DNA of 64,000 bases, from assembly GCF_002163835.1 (NCBI RefSeq), contig NZ_CP019331.1:2393001-2457000 (forward strand), written 5' to 3'. A program made the position numbers and the translations under genes. Below the pieces are notes generated by a model. It was not told the origin of the DNA. It saw nothing but the letters and a program-made list of their open reading frames with translations, and did no database searches. Numbering within the stretch: the stretch's first letter is position 1; each line of letters begins with the position of its first letter. This DNA is from Polaribacter sp. SA4-10 (GTDB taxonomy: Bacteria > Bacteroidota > Bacteroidia > Flavobacteriales > Flavobacteriaceae). This document shows positions 46,153-54,490 of this stretch, piece by piece.

Positions 46153-46196
46153 TAAAAATAGAATAATGAATGGTGTTAAATAATGATATTAATCAG
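46153..46196 (-). promoter_or_regulatory. FNR-like dyad + -7 box, promoter of TerB-like gene
   Basis: Minus strand: dyad CTGATTAATATCAT (46196-46183), 22 bp, TATTTTTA (46160-46153, 7 of 8). The dyad lies within the 140-bp gap to the kinase gene, so it could also affect kinase expression, but no box at the right spacing was found on the plus strand. Confidence 0.7.
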
Positions 46197-46269
46197 TATT
46201 CGTATTAATATTTGCCTAAAATGTAGTATTTTTATTTCCTTATTTAATCTAAATAATTAATTATTAAAA

Positions 46270-47514
46270 ATGCTAAATAACGAGAAAGATGTTTTTAACG
46301 TACTTTTTGAAGCTGTTTCAGAGGGTGTATTAGTTGTTAACGATCTACAAAAGATTGTTTCTGTTAATTCATCAATAGAAAAAATGTTTGGGTACAATAA
46401 AGATGAACTTATACATGAAAAGCTAGAGATTTTAATACCAAAAAGGTATCACCCAAATCATGGTTCTCATTTTAAGGGTTTTATGAAGCAAAAAGAGAAA
46501 AGGCAAATGGGTAAAGGGCGAGATCTTTATGGAGCTCGTAAAGACGGAACTGTTTTTCCTTTAGAAATTGGCTTAAATCCGTTTGAAATTCATGAAGAAA
46601 CTTTTGTAATGGCCTTGGTTATAGATGTTTCAATACGTAAACAACAAGAATTTGAAATTCTGAAACTAAATGAAGAACTAGAAATAAAGGTTGCTGAAAG
46701 AACAAGAGAATTAAGTAAAACGGTTCATGAATTAAAGGTTGTAAATGTTGAGTTAGATGCAGAAAATCAAAAAAGAATAGAAGCAGAAAATCATATTAAA
46801 GATGCGCTAAAAAAAGAAATAGAACTCAATGAATTAAAGACAAAATTTTTATCCTTAGTTTCTCATGAATTTAAAACACCTTTAAGCGGAATATTAACAT
46901 CTACTATGTTGTTAGGTAAATATAAATTAACTGAGCAACAAGAAAAAAGAGACAAGCACTTAGAAACAATCACAAATAAAATTCATTACTTAAATAATAT
47001 TTTAAATGACTTTTTATCAGTTGAAAAACTAGATTCAGGTCAAATAAATTATAAATTTCATACTTTTAAATTAAGTAAAGTTGTAAACGAAGTAATTTAT
47101 AATGCAAATATGCTTTTAAAAGAAGGTCAAAAAATTAATTACCCAGAAGATATTGATGAAATTTCATTAACCCAAGATGAAAAAATCATAGAATTATCAC
47201 TTTCTAATTTGCTAAACAATGCTATAAAATATTCGCCAGAAAATGCGGTAATTAATATTGAAGTAAAACAAGATAAAACATACACCACTTTTAAAGTAAA
47301 AGATAACGGAATTGGGATTCCAGAAGTTGATCAAAAAAATATTTTTAACCGTTATTTTAGAGCTGAAAATGCTTTACTAACCCAAGGTACGGGAATCGGT
47401 TTAAACATTATTAAGAGTCATTTAAAAAACTTAGGAGGAACCGTAACTTTTGAAAGTACAGAACATATTGGGTCAATTTTTACTATGAAAATTATTAATA
47501 AAGGAAAAAAATGA
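46270..47514 (+). CDS. PAS-domain sensor histidine kinase
   Basis: 414 residues: PAS domain (about 5-125), coiled coil (130-185), dimerisation helices with phospho-acceptor His199 in SLVSHEFKTPLSGI, and an ATPase domain (N-box NLLNNAIKYS, G1 KDNGIGIP, G2 GTGIGLNI). No membrane segments, so a cytoplasmic signal is sensed. The PAS resembles FixL: His64 (RYHPNHGSH) aligns with the FixL heme ligand His200 and Arg84 (GKGRDLYGARKDG) with FixL Arg220. Many non-heme PAS domains share these, so heme binding is only possible. Overlaps the regulator gene by 4 bp. Confidence 0.93.
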   Translation: MLNNEKDVFNVLFEAVSEGVLVVNDLQKIVSVNSSIEKMFGYNKDELIHEKLEILIPKRYHPNHGSHFKGFMKQKEKRQMGKGRDLYGARKDGTVFPLEIGLNPFEIHEETFVMALVIDVSIRKQQEFEILKLNEELEIKVAERTRELSKTVHELKVVNVELDAENQKRIEAENHIKDALKKEIELNELKTKFLSLVSHEFKTPLSGILTSTMLLGKYKLTEQQEKRDKHLETITNKIHYLNNILNDFLSVEKLDSGQINYKFHTFKLSKVVNEVIYNANMLLKEGQKINYPEDIDEISLTQDEKIIELSLSNLLNNAIKYSPENAVINIEVKQDKTYTTFKVKDNGIGIPEVDQKNIFNRYFRAENALLTQGTGIGLNIIKSHLKNLGGTVTFESTEHIGSIFTMKIINKGKK

Positions 47515-48551
47515 AAAAAATACTATTAATTGAAGATGATGTTGTTTTAAGAGAAAATACTTCAGAACTTTTAGAATTATCAAATTACAATGTAATTAAT
47601 GCCCCTAATGGAAAAAAGGGAGTAGAATTAGCACAAAAAGCGTTGCCAGATATTATTGTCTGTGACATTATGATGCCAGAACTAGATGGTTATGGCGTAC
47701 TTGAAGCTTTAACAAAAAACGACACAACAAAACACATCCCTTTTATATTTTTATCTGCAAAAACAGAGCGAAAAGATGTTAGAAAAGGAATGGATTTAGG
47801 TGCAGATGATTATATTACAAAGCCTTTTAGTGAAGAAGAGTTAATAAGTGCTATTGAAAGTAGATTAGCAAAAGCATCAATATTAAAAGATCTTAGAGAA
47901 AAACATGAAGAAGATGAAGAAGAAATAAGAAATCTTAATGATTTAAAAAATTTCTTTGATGATAATGGAAAAATATTTAATTTTTCAAGAGATAAATTAA
48001 TCTATAAAGAAGGAAACAATTCTAATTATATTTTTTTGATAAATAAAGGGCTTGTAAAATGCCATAAGTTAGATGAACAAGGTAAAGAACTTACAACTGC
48101 TTTGTTTAAAGAAGATGATTTATTTGGCTATACCTCTTTTACTCAAAATTTAGCGTATCAAGAATCTGCAACTGCAGTTAAAGACACGGAGTTAGTTGGC
48201 CTTTCTAAGCAAGAACTTACAAATGTTCTACACAGTAACCATAAAGTTACGTTAGAGCTAATACAACTGCTAACAGAAGATTTGGCAGGCGTAAAAAACC
48301 AGCTTTTACAAATGGCTTATAGTTCTGTAAATAAAAAAACAGCAACTACAATTTTACAATTTGCAGAAAAATTAAATCGTAAACCAAAAGATATAATAAG
48401 AATTTCTAGAAACGATTTAGCAAGTGTTGCAGGTATTGCAACAGAGACATTAATTAGAACAATGTCTAACTTTAAAAAACAAGGTATTATAGAAATTGAA
48501 GGTAGAAATATTAGAATTTTAGACTTAGAAAAACTTCAAGAAATCTGCTAA
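47511..48551 (+). CDS. Response regulator with CRP/FNR-type output domain
   Basis: 346 residues: receiver domain (1-122; acidic pair Asp9/Asp10, phospho-Asp52 in CDIMMP, Lys104), short acidic linker, cyclic-nucleotide-like beta-roll (about 150-260) and a CRP-type winged HTH (about 275-345). In the recognition helix (ATETLIRTMSNF, 310-321) Glu312 and Arg316 match FNR Glu209/Arg213 and CRP Glu181/Arg185, residues that read TGA half-sites; the FNR Ser212 position is Ile315. No FNR cysteines are present, so signal input is by phosphorylation. It is the likely activator of the dyad promoters around it. Confidence 0.92.
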   Translation: MKKILLIEDDVVLRENTSELLELSNYNVINAPNGKKGVELAQKALPDIIVCDIMMPELDGYGVLEALTKNDTTKHIPFIFLSAKTERKDVRKGMDLGADDYITKPFSEEELISAIESRLAKASILKDLREKHEEDEEEIRNLNDLKNFFDDNGKIFNFSRDKLIYKEGNNSNYIFLINKGLVKCHKLDEQGKELTTALFKEDDLFGYTSFTQNLAYQESATAVKDTELVGLSKQELTNVLHSNHKVTLELIQLLTEDLAGVKNQLLQMAYSSVNKKTATTILQFAEKLNRKPKDIIRISRNDLASVAGIATETLIRTMSNFKKQGIIEIEGRNIRILDLEKLQEIC

Positions 48552-48572
48552 AGTTCTCTAAATAGTGTTAAT

Positions 48573-48616
48573 ATGACCAATATCATATTTTAAAAAGCGT
48601 TCAAACAATAGATTTG
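48573..48616 (+). promoter_or_regulatory. FNR-like dyad + perfect -7 box, promoter of USP 1
   Basis: Dyad ATGACCAATATCAT (48573-48586), 22 bp, TAGATTTG (48609-48616, 8 of 8). Predicted start about 19 nt before the gene. Confidence 0.75.
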
Positions 48617-48638
48617 TCTTCTATTAAGATGAATTTAA

Positions 48639-49481
48639 ATGAAAACTATTTTATTACCCACAGATTTTTCAGATAACTCTTGGAACGCCATTGAGTACGC
48701 AATTAATTTTTTTAAAGATTCTAATTGCAACTTTTATTTATTGCACGTTAATAAATTAAGTAACATTGTAACTAATGATTACCCATATATTCCTACGCAA
48801 GATATAATTGAAGATGTTTACATAAAACCAGCAAAGACAGAATTAAAGAAAATACTTAAAAAAATAGCAACAAAATTTCCCAATAATAAAAAGCATAAAT
48901 TTTACACTTTAACAGATTATAACTTTTTTATAGATTCTCTTAGAAAACATATAGAAGAGAAAAAAGTAGATATGATTGTTATGGGAACAAAAGGTGCCTC
49001 TGGATTAAGTAAATATATTATTGGAAGCAATACTGGTGATGTTATTACAAAAGTAAAATGCACCACTTTAGTTGTACCAGAGAATGCGAAATTTAAAAAA
49101 ATAGAAGAAGTTGCTTTCCCTACAGATTTTAGTTTAACTAATGATTTACAATTATTACATCCAATTGCAGAAATTTTAGAAGAGAACGATTCCTCATTAA
49201 GAATAGTAAATATTAGTAAAAGATCTGCAAAATTAAATATTGAGCAACAAAAAAACAAAGAATTACTAGAAGATTATTTTTTTAATTATAAACACAGTTT
49301 TCATTTTTTAACAAATAAAAAAGTAGAAGCTGCAATACAGTGTTTTGTAGAAAGCAGAGATATAGACATTATTACAATGGTGGCAAAAAATCTCAATTAT
49401 TTTCAACAAATATTATTTCACACAAAGGTAGAAGAAATTAGTTATCATACAGATGTTCCTTTTTTAGTTCTGCATGAATAA
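48639..49481 (+). CDS. Universal stress protein, tandem-domain 1
   Basis: 280 residues with two USP folds. The first (1-150) keeps the ATP-binding pattern VMGTKGASGLSKYIIGSNTG...VVP; the second (150-280) is degenerate. The N-terminus ILLPTDFSDNSWNAIEYAI is typical of Bacteroidota USPs. They bind ATP and support survival in growth arrest. Followed after 12 bp by a small membrane protein in the same unit. First of four USP genes in 4.6 kb. Confidence 0.9.
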   Translation: MKTILLPTDFSDNSWNAIEYAINFFKDSNCNFYLLHVNKLSNIVTNDYPYIPTQDIIEDVYIKPAKTELKKILKKIATKFPNNKKHKFYTLTDYNFFIDSLRKHIEEKKVDMIVMGTKGASGLSKYIIGSNTGDVITKVKCTTLVVPENAKFKKIEEVAFPTDFSLTNDLQLLHPIAEILEENDSSLRIVNISKRSAKLNIEQQKNKELLEDYFFNYKHSFHFLTNKKVEAAIQCFVESRDIDIITMVAKNLNYFQQILFHTKVEEISYHTDVPFLVLHE

Positions 49482-49493
49482 AAACAAGAAATT

Positions 49494-49880
49494 ATGGATT
49501 ATTCAATTTTTTTAGCAAAGTTTTGGGGTTATTATTTACTTATTTTTTTTGTTATTTTAAGTTTTAATCCAAAAAGAATAAGACAAATTTTTAATGATTT
49601 AAATGATGAAAAATTCCTTATCATTTTATCGTTTTTATCAATAATTATAGGATTACTCAATATTCTATTTCATAACATTTGGGAATCTAACTGGAAACTA
49701 ATAATAACACTAATTGGTTGGGTTTCATTATTTATAGGTTTAGCGCTTTTTATTTTTCCAAAAAGAACAATAGATTGGTTAAAATTTATAAACATAAAAT
49801 TTGTTCAGGTAATTTATACGCTACTTTTTCTTATCGGTTTATTTCTACTGAATATTGCATATTCAATAATTCCTTTTTAA
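49494..49880 (+). CDS. Small four-helix membrane protein
   Basis: 128 residues with four hydrophobic segments (about 8-22, 42-60, 68-88, 102-124) and basic loops (NPKRIRQIF, PKRTIDWLKF). Family not recognised. It lies 12 bp after USP 1 and likely shares its FNR-like promoter. Confidence 0.7.
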   Translation: MDYSIFLAKFWGYYLLIFFVILSFNPKRIRQIFNDLNDEKFLIILSFLSIIIGLLNILFHNIWESNWKLIITLIGWVSLFIGLALFIFPKRTIDWLKFINIKFVQVIYTLLFLIGLFLLNIAYSIIPF

Positions 49881-49890
49881 ATTTTTAAAA

Positions 49891-49934
49891 CTGATATATG
49901 TCATTTTACATCAATTGGATACCCTGTAAATTAG
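49891..49934 (+). promoter_or_regulatory. FNR-like dyad + -7 box, promoter of leader/small RNA
   Basis: Dyad CTGATATATGTCAT (49891-49904), 22 bp, TAAATTAG (49927-49934, 7 of 8). Unlike the other eleven, the next gene starts 220 bp downstream. Confidence 0.7.
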
Positions 49935-49937
49935 TAC

Positions 49938-50100
49938 AATAAATAAAGCGCTCTTTTCTTTGAATTGCCATTATTAAAAAGAGACCTAGATTATTTATAA
50001 AATAGTTTAGGTTAAGAGATTTCGTTGTTATTAAATTTTTTGGGTTTATTAATAATTTAAAGCTCTTCTAAAACGGGGGGATTTTTCTTCCTGTTTTTTG
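49938..50100 (+). ncRNA. Candidate small RNA or structured leader before hpf
   Basis: Transcript predicted from the dyad promoter. Contents: a 13-bp hairpin with a 3-nt loop (ACCTAGATTATTT / AAATAGTTTAGGT, 49984-50012, two wobble pairs), and a terminator-like hairpin AAAACGGGGGGA / TCTTCCTGTTTT (50070-50097, 12 pairs including wobbles) followed by T residues. No start codon or convincing small ORF was found inside. It could end as an independent RNA, or read through into hpf. Confidence 0.45.
50070..50099 (+). terminator. Terminator/attenuator-like hairpin before hpf
   Basis: 12-pair stem (three G-U) with a TTTT loop and TTTTTT at its 3' end, located 56 bp before the hpf start. Confidence 0.55.
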
Positions 50101-50154
50101 CAATTAAAGTACTTCGCTTTTTTTTTATAAAATAACCATTTAAAATTATATAAA

Positions 50155-50457
50155 ATGACAATAAATATTCAATTTGTAAATATGTCTACAAGTGATACTA
50201 TGGAGACATACACAGTAAAAAAATTAGATAACTTATTTAAAAAATTCGATTGGATACTAAAAGCCAAGGTCTTTTTTAAAAGAGAGATTACTCATAAAGA
50301 AAAAGAAGTAATTTGTGAAATAGAATTAAGCATTCCTGGACCAAGAGTATTTGCTTCTTCTAATGAAAAAAATTATGAACTTGCTGTAAAAAACACAATA
50401 ATAGATTTACAAACACAATTAAAAAAGAGAAAAGGAATTGTAAAACCTTATATGTAG
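50155..50457 (+). CDS. hpf: Ribosome hibernation promoting factor (short HPF/RaiA)
   Basis: 100 residues of the S30AE fold: INIQFVNMSTSDTMETYTVKKL at the N-terminus, then a beta strand with EVICEIELSIPGPRVFASS and a C-terminal helix LQTQLKKRKG. Short HPF inactivates ribosomes by forming 100S dimers (with RMF) or by blocking the A/P sites. It follows the FNR-like promoter and small-RNA candidate at 49891-50100. The length matches short HPF; the C-terminal dimerisation domain of long HPF is absent. Confidence 0.9.
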   Translation: MTINIQFVNMSTSDTMETYTVKKLDNLFKKFDWILKAKVFFKREITHKEKEVICEIELSIPGPRVFASSNEKNYELAVKNTIIDLQTQLKKRKGIVKPYM

Positions 50458-50481
50458 AATTATCTAGTTGCTGTTTTCTAG

Positions 50482-50525
50482 ATGATGTATGTCATTGTGT
50501 TTTGTTAAACTCAAATGTAATTTTG
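50482..50525 (+). promoter_or_regulatory. FNR-like dyad + perfect -7 box, promoter of USP 2-3
   Basis: Dyad ATGATGTATGTCAT (50482-50495), 22 bp, TAATTTTG (50518-50525, 8 of 8). Predicted start near 50529 decides the USP 2 start (ATG 50549), ruling out an upstream ATG at 50489. Confidence 0.78.
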
Positions 50526-50548
50526 AGCAAACCTTTAAAAAACACCCA

Positions 50549-51397
50549 ATGAAAAAAATATTAATTCCAATTGATTTTTCAGAAAACGCTAACAATGCTA
50601 TAAAATATGCATTAGAATTGTTTAAAGAGGAGTTTTGCAAGTTTTACTTTTTACATGCATATCAAGAAGGTATTTATAGAAGTGATGCTCCAATTAGCAA
50701 AGAAACAATTAATGAGATTATTAGAACTGTTGGAAAAGAATCTCAATTAAACCTAAAACTAGCGTTAAAGAAAATTAAAAATTTTTCTCCCAATTTAAAA
50801 CACACCTATAAAATTTTATCTGCCAATAACATTCTTGTAGATGAAGCAGAAAAGGTTGTAGATGAAGAAAACATAGATATTGTTGTAATGGGAACTCGCG
50901 GTAAAACAAATGATAAAAAGTTAACCTTTGGCAGTCATACTTTACAAGTTTTAAAATATGTAAAATGTCCTGTTTTGGCGATTCCAGAAAATTATGAGTT
51001 TAAAGAACCTAATGATATTCTTTTTGCAACAGACTATAGCATGTCTTATCAACAAAGAGAATTAGAACTTTTAAGTAAAATAGCTACTGATAATAAATCT
51101 AAAATAGATGTACTTTATATTTCAGACAGCAATTATTTATCTCTTAGACAAGAACAGAACAAATCTGTTATAAAAGAAAATTTAAAAAATACCAAGATTC
51201 ATTTTATAGTTACTAATGATAAAAATATTTCAAATGAAATCTATAATTATATAAGAAATTATGAGGCAGATATTTTAGTTATGATAAATAGAAGGCATTC
51301 TTTTTTAGAAAATATTCTATTTCAAGATACTGTAGATAAAATTAGTTTGTCTATTGATATTCCGTTTTTAGCATTACAAAACATGAGACGTAATTAA
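50549..51397 (+). CDS. Universal stress protein, tandem-domain 2
   Basis: 282 residues from ATG 50549 (MKKILIPIDFSENANNAIKY), placed by the promoter. Two USP folds; the first has VVMGTRGKTNDKKLTFGSHT...VLAIP, keeping the ATP-site Gly pattern with GSHT in place of the usual GSNT. The second fold lacks the ATP-site motif. Followed by USP 3 after 23 bp, likely one unit. Confidence 0.88.
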   Translation: MKKILIPIDFSENANNAIKYALELFKEEFCKFYFLHAYQEGIYRSDAPISKETINEIIRTVGKESQLNLKLALKKIKNFSPNLKHTYKILSANNILVDEAEKVVDEENIDIVVMGTRGKTNDKKLTFGSHTLQVLKYVKCPVLAIPENYEFKEPNDILFATDYSMSYQQRELELLSKIATDNKSKIDVLYISDSNYLSLRQEQNKSVIKENLKNTKIHFIVTNDKNISNEIYNYIRNYEADILVMINRRHSFLENILFQDTVDKISLSIDIPFLALQNMRRN

Positions 51398-51420
51398 TGT
51401 AGAAATTAAAAAACAGGAAC

Positions 51421-52263
51421 ATGAAAAAAATACTATTACCAACAGATTTTTCAGATAATGCATGGAATGCAATACAGTATGCTCTCAAGTTATTTAAAAA
51501 TGAAAAATGCACTTTTTATTTATTAAATAATTGTTATCCAGTAATTTATGGTGTAGATTATATGGAGGTTTATAGTGCGCAATCTGGTTTAATGGATGCA
51601 GTATTAAGTGCATCAAAAGAAAAATTAGAAGCGCTTCATCAAAAAATTAGTAAACAATTTAAAAACCCAAACCATACATTTAGCAAAATATCTTCTGTTA
51701 ATACATTGGTTAGCGAAATAGAAGAGTTACAACTTGGCAATCTAATGGATTATGTTGTGATGGGAACCAAAGGCGCATCTGGACTTAAAGAGGTTTTATT
51801 GGGTTCAAATACAGTTCGTGTAATTAATAATGTAAGGTGCCCAGTTTTGGCGATTCCAAGTGATTTTGATTTTGAACCTCCTCGTGAAATTTTATTTCCC
51901 TCAGATTATGAAGTGTCTTTTAATGATAAACACATAGCGCCAATATTAGAAATTGTAAAAGCTAATAATTCAAGAATTAACATTTTAAATGTGTTAAAAG
52001 GAGCTGAATTAACAAGCAATCAAAAATTAAACCAACAAAAACTTAAAGAATATTTTAAAAATACAGCACATCTATTTCATAGTGATGATAAACAGCATGT
52101 AACAGAGGCAATTACTAATTTTCAATTAAAAGCCCGTGTTAATTTATTAGTTATGATTAACAATAAAAATTCGTTTTTAGAAAAATTGTTTTTTAAATCT
52201 ACTGTAAATCAAATGGGCTACCATTTAAATATTCCGTTTTTAGTAATTCCTTCAGTAATTTAA
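51421..52263 (+). CDS. Universal stress protein, tandem-domain 3
   Basis: 280 residues, two USP folds. First fold motif VVMGTKGASGLKEVLLGSNT...VLAIP is intact; the second is degenerate. The N-terminus ILLPTDFSDNAWNAIQYAL is close to USP 1. No dyad of its own was found, so it is probably read from the USP 2 promoter. Confidence 0.88.
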   Translation: MKKILLPTDFSDNAWNAIQYALKLFKNEKCTFYLLNNCYPVIYGVDYMEVYSAQSGLMDAVLSASKEKLEALHQKISKQFKNPNHTFSKISSVNTLVSEIEELQLGNLMDYVVMGTKGASGLKEVLLGSNTVRVINNVRCPVLAIPSDFDFEPPREILFPSDYEVSFNDKHIAPILEIVKANNSRINILNVLKGAELTSNQKLNQQKLKEYFKNTAHLFHSDDKQHVTEAITNFQLKARVNLLVMINNKNSFLEKLFFKSTVNQMGYHLNIPFLVIPSVI

Positions 52264-52273
52264 ATGTATTAGT

Positions 52274-52317
52274 TTGATTTATATCATTTTAACATATTTA
52301 ATTTCGGGTTAAATTTA
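52274..52317 (+). promoter_or_regulatory. FNR-like dyad + -7 box, promoter of USP 4 operon
   Basis: Dyad TTGATTTATATCAT (52274-52287), 22 bp, TAAATTTA (52310-52317, 7 of 8). Predicted start about 23 nt before the gene; drives at least USP 4, the eRF1-like, the ATP-cone nuclease, the beta-CASP nuclease and the helical gene. Confidence 0.72.
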
Positions 52318-52343
52318 TATCAAAATAGTTAATAATTCATAGT

Positions 52344-53198
52344 ATGAAACGTAAAATATTAGTACCAACAGATTTCTCAAAAAATTCTTGGAATGCTATA
52401 AAGTATGCGTTAGAATTATATAAAAGTGATGAATGTATTTTTTACTTTTTAAATGCTTTTTCGGCAACACAAAATGTTTTTGATAATCTAATAAATTTTG
52501 AACCTGGAAGCGAATTATATGAGCTTTCAAAAGCAAAATCAGAACAAGGTTTAGTAAGAATTTTAGACCTGTTAGATATTGAAGATCAAGAAAACCCAAA
52601 ACATCATTTTGAAACAATTTCAATGTTTAATTATCCTTTAGAAGCAATAAAAAATAGTGTCGAGAAAAAAGATATAGAAATGATTGTAATGGGCACAAAA
52701 GGAGAAACAGATTCAAGACACATTCCTTATGGAAGTACCGCAATTTATGTGATGGAAAAAGTTAGAAATTGTCCTGTAATTGTTGTTCCAGAAAAAGCAA
52801 AACACACGTTGCCAAAAGAAATTGTTTTTCCAACAAGTTATAAAACACATTATAAAAGAAGAGAATTAATCTACCTGATAGATATCGCTAAAAAATGTGA
52901 TGCTAAAATTGAAATACTACATATTTCGGAAGAAGAAAAATTAGATAAAAATCAAAAAGAAAACAAACAACTGCTTAAAGAAATTTTTGAAGATGTTTCC
53001 TATTCTTTTCATGAGCTAAGTTATAACTCAGTTGAAGCTGCAATAAACATTTTTATTGAAAGTAGAGATAGTGATATGGTTGCATTTATTAATAAAAAGC
53101 ATTTCTTCTTTGGTAGTGTTTTAACACAACCTCTTGTTAAAGAAGTGGGCTTTCATTCTAAAGTTCCAATACTAGTAATGCACGATTTAAGAAACTAA
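52344..53198 (+). CDS. Universal stress protein, tandem-domain 4
   Basis: 284 residues, two USP folds. The first has VMGTKGETDSRHIPYGSTAIYVM...VVVP with the GST form of the ATP site. It is the most divergent of the four. First gene of a five-gene unit (52344-56303), gaps 3-22 bp. Confidence 0.88.
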   Translation: MKRKILVPTDFSKNSWNAIKYALELYKSDECIFYFLNAFSATQNVFDNLINFEPGSELYELSKAKSEQGLVRILDLLDIEDQENPKHHFETISMFNYPLEAIKNSVEKKDIEMIVMGTKGETDSRHIPYGSTAIYVMEKVRNCPVIVVPEKAKHTLPKEIVFPTSYKTHYKRRELIYLIDIAKKCDAKIEILHISEEEKLDKNQKENKQLLKEIFEDVSYSFHELSYNSVEAAINIFIESRDSDMVAFINKKHFFFGSVLTQPLVKEVGFHSKVPILVMHDLRN

Positions 53199-53211
53199 AA
53201 ACATAAAAAAG

Positions 53212-53613
53212 ATGAAAAATATAGGAATTTGGTTAGACAAAAGTAAAGCACTTATTGTAACAATAACAGCAGAAACAGAAACATTAGAAACCGTTATTTC
53301 AAATGTAGAAAATTTTCATATTCATGGAGGATCAGGAACCCGTTTTAAAGGAGGTCCACAAGATGTAGTACAAGACAGCAGGTATTTAGAAAGAGAAAAA
53401 AATCAATTTAAAGTTTATTTTGATGAATTAGCTTTAAAAATAAAAGAGGCAGATGGTATCATAATTTTTGGTCCTGCAGAGGTAAAGGATAAATTAAAAA
53501 GTGAGTTAGAAGCTTCTTATAGTGAAATAAATGCAAAAGTAAAAGCGGTACAAGTTGCAGATAGTATGACAGAGAACCAAGTAAAAGCTTGGGTGAGAGA
53601 TTTCTTTAAATAA
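53212..53613 (+). CDS. eRF1/Pelota-like domain protein
   Basis: 133 residues. The start NIGIWLDKSKALIV and the later ADGIIIFGPAEVKDKLKSEL resemble the bacterial eRF1-like (baeRF / translational-machinery) domain family, which in some members releases or rescues stalled ribosomes. The central HGGSGTRFKGGPQDVV loop is Gly-rich. It lacks the GGQ motif, so peptide release is doubtful. Located between USP 4 and the nuclease genes. Family call is moderate, function inferred. Confidence 0.55.
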   Translation: MKNIGIWLDKSKALIVTITAETETLETVISNVENFHIHGGSGTRFKGGPQDVVQDSRYLEREKNQFKVYFDELALKIKEADGIIIFGPAEVKDKLKSELEASYSEINAKVKAVQVADSMTENQVKAWVRDFFK

Positions 53614-53635
53614 AAACAATTTTTTATTTTTCAAT

Positions 53636-54487
53636 ATGAATGATCAAGACATTAGTATCATTAAGTATTCTGGTGAAAAAGTAAAGTTTTCTGTGAACAA
53701 ACTTTATACTTCATTAAAAAGAACGGGTGCTGAAGATGCAATTGTAAATCAGATCATAGAAAAAGTAATAGACGAACTTTACCAAGGAATTACCACTAAA
53801 GAAATTTACAACAGAGCTTTTTCACTACTTAAAAAAAAGAAAAGCTTTTTAGCCTCTAAATACAAGTTAAAAAAAGCAATTTATGAATTAGGACCAACTG
53901 GTTTTCCTTTTGAAAGATTTGTTGCTGCTATTTTAAAATATTCTGGATACAATGTTGAAGTTGGAAAAACTTTAAACGGAAAATGTGTAAAACACGAAAT
54001 AGATGTTTTTGCAAATAAAAATAATGAAACCACAATTATAGAATGTAAATTTCATAGCGAGCAAGGTTTTAATTGTAATGTAAAAGTTCCTTTATACATT
54101 AATTCTCGCTATCTAGATGTAAAATTTCATTGGGAAGAAAAAAATAAAACTAAAAGTAAATTAACAAAAGGTTGGCTTGTTACAAATACAAGATTTACAG
54201 AAGATGCATTGCAATATGGAAACTGCTGTGGGTTGTATTTATTAAGTTGGGATTATCCTAAAAACGATGGATTAAAAGACAGAATAGATCGTTTAGGGTT
54301 ATATCCAATTACAGTTTCTACGTTGCTTACAAATAGAGAAAAGCAGTTTATTTTAAACAGAAATGTTGTGTTATGTAGAGACTTAATAGATGATGCTTTT
54401 TACTTAGATCATTTAGGTGTTTCTAATAGTAGAAAGGAAAAAATACTTAATGAAATAAAACAATTATGTAACACCAAAAATTATTAA
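53636..54487 (+). CDS. ATP-cone plus Mrr-like restriction endonuclease fold
   Basis: 283 residues. Residues 1-90 form an ATP-cone (IIKYSGEKVKFSVNKLYTSL), known as a nucleotide sensor in ribonucleotide reductases. Residues about 95-180 carry a PD-(D/E)XK nuclease core: KHEIDVFANKNN then TTIIECKFHS, with Asp and E-x-K. So a nucleotide-gated nuclease is likely; DNA or RNA target unknown. There is no methylase nearby, so it is not a classical restriction system. Adjacent to a beta-CASP nuclease (3 bp). Confidence 0.78.
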   Translation: MNDQDISIIKYSGEKVKFSVNKLYTSLKRTGAEDAIVNQIIEKVIDELYQGITTKEIYNRAFSLLKKKKSFLASKYKLKKAIYELGPTGFPFERFVAAILKYSGYNVEVGKTLNGKCVKHEIDVFANKNNETTIIECKFHSEQGFNCNVKVPLYINSRYLDVKFHWEEKNKTKSKLTKGWLVTNTRFTEDALQYGNCCGLYLLSWDYPKNDGLKDRIDRLGLYPITVSTLLTNREKQFILNRNVVLCRDLIDDAFYLDHLGVSNSRKEKILNEIKQLCNTKNY

Positions 54488-54490
54488 AAT

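Noticed and set aside
46183-46234. Dyad 46183-46196 as activator of the kinase gene on the plus strand
   Set aside because: At the required spacing the plus strand reads AAATGTAG, not TAnnTTTG. The minus-strand box fits, so the site is assigned to the TerB-like gene. A separate effect on the kinase is not excluded.
49984-50012. tRNA-like or riboswitch reading of the leader hairpin
   Set aside because: No cloverleaf, anticodon arm or known riboswitch core could be built around it; only a simple long stem is present.
53636-54487. ATP-cone/Mrr-like gene as a restriction-modification system
   Set aside because: No methyltransferase or specificity subunit is near, and the gene is embedded in a stress operon.
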